Source of the DNA: Ralstonia thomasii
GTDB lineage: Bacteria > Pseudomonadota > Gammaproteobacteria > Burkholderiales > Burkholderiaceae
Direction: 5' to 3' (one strand)
DNA: 64,000 nucleotides
Assembly: GCF_958405895.1 (NCBI RefSeq)
Contig: NZ_CATZAR010000001.1
How positions within the stretch are numbered: position 1 is the first letter of the stretch; each line of letters begins with the position of its first letter. The notes beneath the pieces were generated by a model. It was not told the DNA's origin. It searched no databases and worked only from the letters and a program-made list of their open reading frames with translations. A program made the translations under genes and the position numbers. Below, piece by piece: positions 25,512 through 33,287 of this stretch.

Positions 25512-28184
25512 ATGCCCGCAGAGCAATCGAAGGCCTCTTCTGGTGGCACGACAGATACCCCGCCACGGCAACGATGGCGGAGCAAACTGTTGTCGCCGCT
25601 CAACATCGGTGCGGTCGTGGGCCTGCTGTTCATCTGGTCGTTCACGTTCCATCAACTCACCCTAGAGCACGACAGGCTGATACGCGATGCGCAGGCCCGC
25701 ACGCAGGTTGAGGCACGGGCATTTGGTGAATACTCGCTTGGCAGCGTGCGGCGCGTGTCGGAGTTCTTGCTCGATCTGCGCGCGAGTTGGCTGGCCGGCC
25801 GCGAAGTATTCGAGCATGTTATCCGCGAGCGGCAGGAGACCGTGCGCGACCTGACCTTCCAGGTTTCCGTGATCGACGAGAACGGGATGCTGCTCTACTC
25901 CAGCATCGGCCCCACAACAGAACGCGTCGACCTGAGCCAGCGCGAGCACTTTCGCGTCCACAAGGATTCGGGCGGACGCGACGTGCTCTTCATCAGCGAT
26001 CCGGTGCAAGGCAAGGTCTCGAAAAAGTGGTCGATCCAGTTCACACGGCCCATCCTCAGGGCCGGGCAGTTTGCCGGCGTCGTCGTCGTGTCGGTCAGCC
26101 CGGAACAGTTCGCCAGCTTCGCCAATACGCTGGCCGTGGGCAAGGACGGGGCGGCCACGATCATCCGCGAGTCAGGTCAGGTCCTGGCCCGCGTGCCCAA
26201 CCCGACCGCGGGTATCGAAAAGCCGCCGCGCCGCCGCCAGTTCAACCAGCCGGGCGCGCTGGAAACGGGCAGCTACCGCGTGGTGTCGGGCACCGACGGC
26301 GTGGAGCGCATCATCGGCTATCACCATGTGCCGGAGATCGGGCTCTACTTTCTGGTGGGCGAGTCGGTGGCCTCGGTGCTGGCGCCTTACGACGGCTATC
26401 GGCGCACCGCGCTGGTCGAGGCGGCCGCCTCCACCTTGCTCCTCGCGCTGCTGTATTTCACGCTGCGTCGCCGGGGTGCAGAGCGCAAGCGGCACATCGA
26501 AGATCTGCGCCTGGCCTCCATGGTCTATGCGTCGAGCAGCGAGGCGATGATGGTGACGTCCCTCGACGGGCACGTGATCGACGTGAACCCCGCCTTTACC
26601 GTCACCACCGGCTATTCAGCGCAGGAGTTCAAGGGCCAGTCCAGCGACGCCATCCGCTCCGAATGCAACGAGCGCGCCGTGATCGACGCCATGCGCGAGG
26701 GTGTCTCAACCAAGGGCACGTGGAGCGGCGAGTACCTGATCCGCCGCAAGGACGGCAGCGAATTCCCCGCGCTGCTCACCATCGACACGTTTGCCGACAG
26801 CACGCTGGGCGAGCCGCGCCGGGTTGTGCTGATCCACGACATGACGGAGAAGAAGCGGGCCGAAGAGGTCATCTGGCGGCAGGCCAACTTCGATGCGCTC
26901 ACCGATCTGCCCAACCGGCACATGTTCTACAACCGCCTGCGCCACGAGATCGCGCGAGCGCGTCAGGCATCTACACAGCTCGCGCTGCTGTTCATCGATC
27001 TTGACCGCTTCAAGGAAGTGAACGACACGCTCGGTCATGACCAGGGCGACGTCCTGCTCAAGGAGATCGCCCGGCGCATCTCGGCCATCGTTCGCGGCAC
27101 CGATACGGTCGCGCGGCTGGCGGGCGACGAGTTCACCATCATCCTGCCGGACCTGCCTGATGCCGGCGCGGCCACGCCCATCATCCGCGCCCTGCTCGCA
27201 CGCATTGCGGCGCCGCTGCAGCTTGGTGAGGAAAGCGTGGAAGTATCGGCCAGCATTGGCGTGGCACTGTACCCGCGCGATGCCGACAGCGCGGAATCGT
27301 TGCTCGTGCGCGCAGACCAGGCCATGTTTGCGGCCAAGAGCGCGGGGCGCAATCAATGGGCCGTCTTTACCCCGGCATTGCAGCGCGCCGAGCAGGAACG
27401 CCTGCGCGTGACCAGCGATTTGCGCGTGGCGCTCACGCAGGGCCAGCTTGCGGTGCACTATCAGCCGATCGTCGATCTGTTGACGGGCAAGGTGCGCAAG
27501 GCAGAGGCGCTGATCCGCTGGACGCACCCCGTGCGGGGCGAGATCGATCCGGCGGATTTCATACCGGTGGCCGAAGACAGCGGGCTGATCGTCGAAATCG
27601 GCAAGTGGGTGCTGAACCAGGCGCTGGATCAGCTCACGCAATGGCACGCCACGCTCGACAACACGCTGCAGGTGTCGGTCAACAAATCGCCGCTGGAGTT
27701 CCGCGCGCACCAGTCGAGCAACGAGTCCTGGCCCAAGGTGGTGGAGCGCCGGGGGCTTCCACCGCACAGCCTGGTCGTCGAAATTACCGAAGGCTCGTTG
27801 ATGGCCGACAGCGCCGAGGTGGTCGAGCACCTGCACGAGTTCAGGCGCGCGGGTGTTGACATCGCGCTCGACGATTTCGGCACGGGCTATTCGTCGCTGT
27901 CGTATCTCAAGCGCTTCGACATCAACTACATCAAGATCGACCAGTCTTTCGTGCGCAGCCTCGCAGATGACCCGAAGGACATCGCGCTGTGCAGCGCCAT
28001 CGTGAGCATGGCGCACGCGCTGCGCATCAAGGTCATCGCGGAGGGCATCGAAACCGAGGAGCAGAAGGCGATCCTGGTGGCGGCAGGTTGTGACTACGGC
28101 CAGGGCCACCTCTTCTGCCCGCCGGTGCCGCCGGCAGCGTTTGCAGCCTTTGTGGTCAAAAGGCAGCAGCTTGCGGAAACCTGA
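25512..28184 (+). CDS. Membrane cyclic-di-GMP protein: sensor, PAS, GGDEF (AGDEF) and EAL domains
   Basis: This 890-residue protein has a membrane segment near residues 26-46, a periplasmic dCache-like sensor to about 300 and a second segment near 303-320. PAS (from about 340), GGDEF and EAL domains follow. The GGDEF motif reads RLAGDEF (about 537-541) with an RxxD inhibitory site (RGTD) at the correct distance. The EAL domain keeps EALIRW near 665, DDFGTGYSS, IKIDQSF and AEGIETEEQ, so phosphodiesterase activity is plausible. The first Gly of GGDEF is Ala, which some active cyclases tolerate. GGAG five bases upstream sets the ATG start. Net activity cannot be decided. Confidence 0.9.
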   Translation: MPAEQSKASSGGTTDTPPRQRWRSKLLSPLNIGAVVGLLFIWSFTFHQLTLEHDRLIRDAQARTQVEARAFGEYSLGSVRRVSEFLLDLRASWLAGREVFEHVIRERQETVRDLTFQVSVIDENGMLLYSSIGPTTERVDLSQREHFRVHKDSGGRDVLFISDPVQGKVSKKWSIQFTRPILRAGQFAGVVVVSVSPEQFASFANTLAVGKDGAATIIRESGQVLARVPNPTAGIEKPPRRRQFNQPGALETGSYRVVSGTDGVERIIGYHHVPEIGLYFLVGESVASVLAPYDGYRRTALVEAAASTLLLALLYFTLRRRGAERKRHIEDLRLASMVYASSSEAMMVTSLDGHVIDVNPAFTVTTGYSAQEFKGQSSDAIRSECNERAVIDAMREGVSTKGTWSGEYLIRRKDGSEFPALLTIDTFADSTLGEPRRVVLIHDMTEKKRAEEVIWRQANFDALTDLPNRHMFYNRLRHEIARARQASTQLALLFIDLDRFKEVNDTLGHDQGDVLLKEIARRISAIVRGTDTVARLAGDEFTIILPDLPDAGAATPIIRALLARIAAPLQLGEESVEVSASIGVALYPRDADSAESLLVRADQAMFAAKSAGRNQWAVFTPALQRAEQERLRVTSDLRVALTQGQLAVHYQPIVDLLTGKVRKAEALIRWTHPVRGEIDPADFIPVAEDSGLIVEIGKWVLNQALDQLTQWHATLDNTLQVSVNKSPLEFRAHQSSNESWPKVVERRGLPPHSLVVEITEGSLMADSAEVVEHLHEFRRAGVDIALDDFGTGYSSLSYLKRFDINYIKIDQSFVRSLADDPKDIALCSAIVSMAHALRIKVIAEGIETEEQKAILVAAGCDYGQGHLFCPPVPPAAFAAFVVKRQQLAET

Positions 28185-28191
28185 CCGTCTT

Positions 28192-29013
28192 TCAGCCGCC
28201 GCGCACGGCCCGCGCAAAGGCCTGCACCACATCGGCAGACGCATCGGTGATGGCCCAGTAGCCCATGCCGGCGCTGCGCCAGACCATCAACTGGTAGCCG
28301 CGCTCGGTGCGCAGCGCGGGCTCGGTATCACTGCCCGCCTCGGGGCGTACGTACAGATCGACGGGATGCTGCGCCGAGCGGTAGACCAGTACCGCCACCG
28401 GGCGTCCGTCGATGTAGTCCAGCCGCCCGCCGATGAGCGGGAAACCGCGTGCGGCAAGGTCAGTCACGGGCGGCGCATAGTCGATGCGGCCGTTGAACCA
28501 CGGCTTGACCGTGTGGCGATCCGATGACAGCACATCCGTCTCCCGCGCGCCCAGCAGCGCCCGCACGTGGCTTGCGGTGATGTCGTGCGCGGTGAGCGCA
28601 GCCATATCGGGTCGGCCAACCAGCACGCCCACACCGAGTGCCACGGCCGCGAGCGCGGCTGCGCCCAATCCCAAGCCGAGCCCCCGCGATGGCGTGATCA
28701 ACCAATTGGCCAAGCGCTGCCATGGAAATTCCGTCCGGCGCGGCGCGCCCGCACGGGTCGATTCGGGTCGCACGCCGGACTCTGCCTGCACGGCCTGCAA
28801 TACACGTTCGCTCAAACCCGCCGGCGCCTTCATGTACAGCGCCGGCGCACGCAGCCCCTGGCGCAGCGCACGCGCCACGCCATCGTGGCGCACTGCGATG
28901 TCGGTGCAAGCGGCACACGTGCCCAGATGCGTTTCCATGCGCAGGCTGTCGGCCGCACCGAGTTCGCCATCGGCGCGGGCAGCCAGCAGCGCGCGGATGT
29001 CGTCACAGTTCAT
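28192..29013 (-). CDS. Anti-sigma factor with zinc-finger domain and one membrane segment
   Basis: This 273-residue protein starts with a zf-HC2/ZAS domain (MNCDDIRALLAARADGELG, then HLGTCAACTD giving the His-x3-Cys-x2-Cys zinc site). It has one hydrophobic segment near residues 116-138 (LGLGLGAAALAAVALGVGVL) and a periplasmic C-terminal domain. Its start overlaps the sigma-factor end by 11 bases, the usual arrangement for an ECF sigma and its inhibitor. It should hold the sigma factor inactive at the membrane until a signal is sensed. Confidence 0.87.
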   Translation of the reverse strand: MNCDDIRALLAARADGELGAADSLRMETHLGTCAACTDIAVRHDGVARALRQGLRAPALYMKAPAGLSERVLQAVQAESGVRPESTRAGAPRRTEFPWQRLANWLITPSRGLGLGLGAAALAAVALGVGVLVGRPDMAALTAHDITASHVRALLGARETDVLSSDRHTVKPWFNGRIDYAPPVTDLAARGFPLIGGRLDYIDGRPVAVLVYRSAQHPVDLYVRPEAGSDTEPALRTERGYQLMVWRSAGMGYWAITDASADVVQAFARAVRGG

Positions 29014-29635
29014 GGCGGGCCTCCTTCGTGCTGTTTCCCATGCCGCCCGATGCGCGGATGGGTGTCACATTGGTGCGCGGTGGCGCGTTGTCTTCCGTCA
29101 ATAGGCGTGCGAGTTGCTGCCGCGCACGTGCCAGCCGCGACATGACCGTGCCGATGGGCGCGTCGACCACGGCGGCAATGTCGCGGTACGGCAGGTCTTC
29201 CAGCTCGCGCAGCACGAGCACCTCGCGATACGGCACGGGCAACTGCGCCAGCGCGGCATGCACGCGGCGCACATCGTCGATGCGGGCGAGCAGCGCGGCG
29301 GGGTCGACACCGTAGCTGGCGCTGTCGTCATTCGCCTGGCCTGCTGCATCGTCATCCCATGGCTGGGCCGGGGCCTGCTTGCGGCGCGCGCATTCCGAGA
29401 ACCACGTGTTGCGCACGATGGCGAGCAGCCACGGACGGCCATCGCCGCCGCGAAACCCGCCGAACAGCCGGAACGCGCGCAGGCAGGCTTCCTGAACGAT
29501 GTCGTCGGCGTCTTGCGCGTCGCCCGAGAGCCAGCGTGCCAGGTTGTAGGCGGCGTCGACATGCGGCAACACCGCCTGCGCAAAGCGCTGCGCGTCGGTG
29601 GGCAGATCGAGCATGGGGTCTGGCAGGTCGGGCAT
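29003..29635 (-). CDS. ECF-type RNA polymerase sigma factor
   Basis: This 210-residue protein has sigma region 2 (ARWLSGDAQDADDIVQEACL, FRGGDGRPWLLAIVRNTWF) and region 4 (LPVPYREVLVLRELEDLPYR, IAAVVDAPIGTVMSRLARAR), with no region 3, as in ECF factors. It is co-transcribed with the anti-sigma gene and divergent from the metallophosphoesterase-cupredoxin pair, which may belong to its regulon. The start has no strong ribosome-binding site. Confidence 0.9.
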   Translation of the reverse strand: MPDLPDPMLDLPTDAQRFAQAVLPHVDAAYNLARWLSGDAQDADDIVQEACLRAFRLFGGFRGGDGRPWLLAIVRNTWFSECARRKQAPAQPWDDDAAGQANDDSASYGVDPAALLARIDDVRRVHAALAQLPVPYREVLVLRELEDLPYRDIAAVVDAPIGTVMSRLARARQQLARLLTEDNAPPRTNVTPIRASGGMGNSTKEARHEL

Positions 29636-29658
29636 GGCAGCCTAGAGGCGGTTGACCT

Positions 29659-29690
29659 CCGTATACCTGGGTGCAATCCAGTTTATTCCC
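29659..29690 (-). promoter_or_regulatory. Candidate ECF-type promoter of the sigma-factor operon
   Basis: On the minus strand GGGAATAAAC (29690-29681) and GTATACGG (29666-29659) are separated by 14 bases and lie 24 bases before the sigma start. A GGAAT-type -35 box with a GTA-type -10 box suits ECF sigma self-regulation, but this is a single unaligned site. Confidence 0.35.
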
Positions 29691-29834
29691 GCCCCGAAGA
29701 AATTTTGTGAAAACGCGAATCTTATGGAATACGCGGGCACGCCGGCCGGTATGACAGGCAGGACCGGCGCTTCCTCCATTTCCATCGCGCTGGGCCCACT
29801 TCCCATACTCAGCCATCTATTGCAGGGGACACCC

Positions 29835-30785
29835 ATGAGCAAGCAACCCGGACGACGCCAGTTCCTGCAACTGGCCGCGGTCGGCGGTCTGGTGTACGCA
29901 TCCGGCCTGCCCGGCTGGCAGGCAATGGCGGCCACCACGCGCGCCGCCGGCGCCAAGCCAGACGATTTCTATTTCGTGCAGTTATCGGACACGCACTGGG
30001 GCTTCAAGGGCGCGCCGAACCCGGATTCGCAAGGCACGCTGCCCAAGGCGATTGCGGCGGTGAATGCGCTGTCGCCGGCGCCGGATTTCGTCATCTTCAC
30101 GGGCGACCTCAGCCACATCAGCGACGACCCTGCCGAGCGCCGCAAGCGCCTGGCCGAATTTCGCGACATTGCCGCGCAGATCAAGGTGCCGGTTGTGCAC
30201 TACATGCCGGGCGAGCACGACGCTTCGCTCGACAACGGCGAGGCCTATATCGAACTCTTCGGCCGCACGCATTACTCGTTCGATCACAAGGGCGTGCACT
30301 TCATCGCCATCGACAACGTGTCCGACCCGTCCGCCCGTGTGGGCGATGCACAACTCGTGTGGCTGGCGGCGGATGTGCGTTCCGTGCCTGAGCACACACC
30401 CATCGTCGTGTTCACGCACCGGCCGCTGTTCGACCTGTACCCGCAATGGGACTGGGCCACGCGCGATGGCCAGCAGGTCATCGACTTGCTGATGCCGCAC
30501 CCGAACGTGACGGTGTTCTACGGCCACATCCACCAGGAGCATCACCACATGACCGGGCACATCGCGCACCACTCCGCGCGCTCGTTGATGTTCCCGCTGC
30601 CCGCGCCGGGCTCGCAGGCCAAGCGCAACCCGATCCCGTGGGATGCTGCCGCACCGTACCGCGGCCTGGGCTGGCGCAGCATCGCCGAGCACGGCAAGCA
30701 GGATGCCGCCACCTGGGCGTTGGCCGAGCAGCCGATCCAACCCAACAGCGAAGCCACTGCCACCAAAACCCCGGAGACCACCTGA
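29835..30785 (+). CDS. Exported metallophosphoesterase with Tat signal
   Basis: This 316-residue calcineurin-like phosphoesterase has a twin-arginine signal (GRRQFLQLAAVGGLVYASG). The metal motifs are in order: QLSDTHWG, FTGDLSH, PGEHD (Glu in place of the usual Asn of GNHD), VFTHRP and YGHIHQEHHH. It acts in the periplasm. It is followed one base later by the cupredoxin gene and is divergent from the ECF sigma pair. The substrate is unknown. Confidence 0.87.
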   Translation: MSKQPGRRQFLQLAAVGGLVYASGLPGWQAMAATTRAAGAKPDDFYFVQLSDTHWGFKGAPNPDSQGTLPKAIAAVNALSPAPDFVIFTGDLSHISDDPAERRKRLAEFRDIAAQIKVPVVHYMPGEHDASLDNGEAYIELFGRTHYSFDHKGVHFIAIDNVSDPSARVGDAQLVWLAADVRSVPEHTPIVVFTHRPLFDLYPQWDWATRDGQQVIDLLMPHPNVTVFYGHIHQEHHHMTGHIAHHSARSLMFPLPAPGSQAKRNPIPWDAAAPYRGLGWRSIAEHGKQDAATWALAEQPIQPNSEATATKTPETT

Positions 30786-30786
30786 C

Positions 30787-31164
30787 ATGCGCGCCTTCAT
30801 CGCACACAACCCCAAGCGCCGGCTGGCGCTGCGTCAGTTCACCGTGCTTGCGGCGGGTGCGGCGCTCGCCTGCGTTGCGCACGGCGAGGGCCCGACGGTC
30901 ATCCGCGTGCACGCGCGCAAGTTCACGTTCACGCCCGACAAGATCACGCTCAAGCGCGGCGTGCCCGTGGTGTTCGAACTGACCGGGCAAGACATCCTGA
31001 TGGGTTTTTCGATTCCGGATTTCAACGTACGGGCCGATGTGGTGCCGGGGCAGACCGTGCGGCTGGCGCTCACACCCGACAAGACGGGGACGTTCGATTT
31101 CCTGTGCGACATCTTCTGCGGCTCGGGCCACGAGACGATGAATGGGACGTTAACCGTCACCTGA
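30787..31164 (+). CDS. Periplasmic cupredoxin-domain protein with CuA-like site
   Basis: This 125-residue protein has a signal peptide (FTVLAAGAALACVAHG) and a cytochrome-oxidase-subunit-II-like cupredoxin fold. The C-terminal CDIFCGSGHETM gives the Cys-x3-Cys-x3-His-x2-Met pattern of a CuA centre. The first CuA His, expected in a D-x-x-H-x-F-x-I-P setting, is replaced by Met in DILMGFSIP. It could therefore bind a modified copper site. It starts one base after the metallophosphoesterase stop and ends at a strong terminator. Confidence 0.82.
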   Translation: MRAFIAHNPKRRLALRQFTVLAAGAALACVAHGEGPTVIRVHARKFTFTPDKITLKRGVPVVFELTGQDILMGFSIPDFNVRADVVPGQTVRLALTPDKTGTFDFLCDIFCGSGHETMNGTLTVT

Positions 31165-31188
31165 AGCGCAACGCCGCATACCCAACGC

Positions 31189-31217
31189 AAAACGCCCCGA
31201 TCTGTTCGGGGCGTTTT
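31189..31217. terminator. Bidirectional rho-independent terminator
   Basis: The 12-base arms AAAACGCCCCGA (31189-31200) and TCGGGGCGTTTT (31206-31217) are perfectly complementary around a five-base loop. A and T tracts at both ends serve both the rightward cupredoxin gene and the leftward AHSA1 gene. Confidence 0.9.
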
Positions 31218-31234
31218 CATCTGCGAGCGCCGCC

Positions 31235-31753
31235 TTAAGCCAGCGCGTCCCGCTCGGCCAGGGTCAGCAGCAGTTCGTCGAGCCGCTCCATGGTGGAGGT
31301 CATCCCGTCCTTCAACCCCATGTCGATGACCTTCTGCACGTCCTCTGGCGAGTTGTACAACACCACAGTCGTGACGAGGGTGCGTTCCTTCGCATCGGCA
31401 AAGGTGACATCCCAGCGGGCGCGGGGCAGATCCGGATTCACGGCGCCGGTTTCGTCAGAAAAAGCATCGAGCGCCGCATAGCCGTCGATCGGGTTGATCT
31501 TCTGATAGTCCAGGCGGCTCCAGAACGACTGTCCATCGGGGGTGATCATGGCGTAGTGCCAGTAGCCGCCTTCCTTGAATTCCATATGCTTGGTCTTGGT
31601 GGTGAGCGGCTTGGGCGCAAACCACTGATCGAGCAGTTCGCGCTTCGTATGGCAATCCCACACGAGCTGGCGCTTCGCCGCGAACTCTCGCCTCACGGTG
31701 AGGCTGCTCTTTTGCATGTCGACCACGAAATCAAACCGAAGATCAGCCTTCAT
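31235..31753 (-). CDS. SRPBCC/AHSA1-domain protein
   Basis: This 172-residue protein of the START-like AHSA1 family opens with LTVRREFAAKRQLVWDCHTK and contains LLDQWFAPKPL, the usual hallmark, followed by a GGYWHYAMITPDG strand pair. It overlaps the upstream ArsR-type gene by 11 bases. ArsR-AHSA1 pairs are common, and the AHSA1 member is thought to bind a hydrophobic small molecule. The specific role is unknown. Confidence 0.85.
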   Translation of the reverse strand: MKADLRFDFVVDMQKSSLTVRREFAAKRQLVWDCHTKRELLDQWFAPKPLTTKTKHMEFKEGGYWHYAMITPDGQSFWSRLDYQKINPIDGYAALDAFSDETGAVNPDLPRARWDVTFADAKERTLVTTVVLYNSPEDVQKVIDMGLKDGMTSTMERLDELLLTLAERDALA

Positions 31754-32087
31754 TGCCTTCTCCTTGGAGTTTCTCTAAGAGGTTGTCCAGATTGCGGTAC
31801 CTGCCCGTCCAGATCGCGTGCTGTTGCTCAAACCAGCGCTCGGCGGCGGCCAACTTCTTGCGCTCGAGCGTGCACGTCCGGATTCGGCCGCTCTTTTCCG
31901 AGCGGACCAGCCCGACGTCTTCCAGCACCCGCATGTGCTTCATGAAGGACGGCAGCGCCATGTCGAATGGTTCCGCCAGTTCACTTACCGACGCGGGCCC
32001 TTCACCGAGCCGTTGAATAACCGCCCTGCGCGTTGGGTCCGAAAGCGCGTGAAATACCGCGTCTAGCGCAATTCCATTGTTATCCAT
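31743..32087 (-). CDS. ArsR family transcriptional regulator
   Basis: This 114-residue winged-helix repressor has AVFHALSDPTRRAVIQRLGE, the recognition helix region VSELAEPFDMALPSFMKHMR and an RTCTLERKKL wing. It lacks the metal-binding Cys pairs of arsenic sensors, so it probably senses an organic signal. The ATG at 32087 is chosen over one 39 bases upstream by family length. A palindrome spans this start, suggesting autorepression that also blocks translation initiation. Confidence 0.85.
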   Translation of the reverse strand: MDNNGIALDAVFHALSDPTRRAVIQRLGEGPASVSELAEPFDMALPSFMKHMRVLEDVGLVRSEKSGRIRTCTLERKKLAAAERWFEQQHAIWTGRYRNLDNLLEKLQGEGNEG

Positions 32088-32096
32088 TTGGCTAAC
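32079..32096. promoter_or_regulatory. Candidate ArsR operator overlapping the start codon
   Basis: GTTATCCATTTGGCTAAC reads as two 8-base half-sites GTTATCCA and TGGCTAAC with one mismatch around TT. It covers the regulator's own start codon (32085-32087). The site is AT-rich relative to its surroundings. Confidence 0.45.
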
Positions 32097-32223
32097 TATA
32101 TACGCGAGAATGCGTTGATGCAACAAGGTTCAACAGCGTGTGGTGACACAGGTGGGCGGCCGGTCAGCATGCACACGTACCCATGCTAGGATGACCTTCC
32201 CCCCGGCAGCCGCCACACCGCAC

Positions 32224-32817
32224 ATGACGACCATCTACGCGACCCTCGGCGTGCAGCCGGACGCCACCCTGGACGAAATCAAGCGCGCTTACCGCCGCGC
32301 CGCAATGAAGTGGCATCCCGACCGCAACCCCGGCCGAGAAGCCGAGGCCTATGCGGCGTTCCAGGAAATTCGCGAAGCCTACTCGATCCTCTCCGACGCT
32401 GAACAGCGCCGTGTCTACGACGAGGTATTCGCACAGGAAATGCAGCGCTGGCAAGCGGAGCGCGATGCCCAGGAAGCACAGGAGCGCGAAGCGCAACGCG
32501 AGCGCGAACGCCTTGCGCAGGAGCATTACGAAAAGATGGTCGCCATCGCCATGCGTTTTGCCGACGATGGCCACCATCGCGACGTCCTGTTCGGCGTGCT
32601 GCTCGGCAGGGACTGCGATGCAGAACTCGCCGCACGCATCGCCGACAGCGTGTGGGCCTTGCAGGAAGCACGGCGCTCCCCCAAGCCTGCAACGGAGGTG
32701 TCCGACGCGCAGCCAGCGCCCGCACCCGAAGACGCGGCCTCCAAAATCGACGAATCTGCAGTGCCGCGGCGTGCGTTCGAGTCGTTCTGGCAGGGGTTGT
32801 TTGGCTTGCGCCCATAG
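32224..32817 (+). CDS. J-domain (DnaJ-type) co-chaperone
   Basis: This 197-residue protein has a canonical J domain at residues 1-65 (YATLGVQPDATLDEIKRAYR, then the HPD motif in MKWHPDRNPG and a YSILSDAEQRRVYD end). A long charged coiled-coil follows (about 68-105, rich in AQEREAQRERERLAQEH). The variable C-terminal region ends FESFWQGLFGLRP. It lacks the Gly/Phe and zinc-finger regions of DnaJ and probably recruits DnaK to a specific client. It stands alone. Confidence 0.88.
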   Translation: MTTIYATLGVQPDATLDEIKRAYRRAAMKWHPDRNPGREAEAYAAFQEIREAYSILSDAEQRRVYDEVFAQEMQRWQAERDAQEAQEREAQRERERLAQEHYEKMVAIAMRFADDGHHRDVLFGVLLGRDCDAELAARIADSVWALQEARRSPKPATEVSDAQPAPAPEDAASKIDESAVPRRAFESFWQGLFGLRP

Positions 32818-33287
32818 GTGCCGATTGGCCTGCCCGCTAACTGCGGGTGATTGGATGCAAGTTCGGCTCGCGCTGCGAGCAGGATCACCAAGGTCGCGCT
32901 GGTGGTGGCAGGCAACGCCTTCGTCATGAGCCAAACGTTTGCCGATTGCCATTTGTCGAGGTGCCAAGTTCATTGAGGCGCTGAGCCACATGGGAAACAA
33001 ACGCCCGCGCCTCGCGACCATTAAAGGATTCATGTGGGCTGCCGATGAACAGATTGCGTCTGTTGCGGTTAATCAGCTTATTCGTCGTCATGCCCAACTA
33101 TCCGCATTCTGGCTGTCGCATGGGTTTCCCGATCTGCCGGGCGTGGCGGGCGCTGCTGGCGCACGCCGTCATCTCCAGGCAATCAATGCTCAGCAATATC
33201 GAGCGCCCCGATCGACGGGCGGCCGCGAGAAGTCTTCCCTGCTTCGCGAGCCCAACCGGCTCATACCGAACCGAAAGCGAGCGTGAT
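32818..33287. other. 470-base region without a recognised gene
   Basis: Several frames are open on both strands but none has a recognisable protein, a convincing ribosome-binding site or normal codon pattern. It is somewhat less GC-rich than its flanks. It must contain the promoter of the lipoprotein/GGDEF-EAL operon, but no clear promoter was seen. Confidence 0.4.

Noticed and set aside
32939..33286. 115-codon plus-strand frame before the solute-binding lipoprotein
   Set aside because: It has no ribosome-binding site or recognisable domain, and a second frame is equally open there; treated as non-coding.
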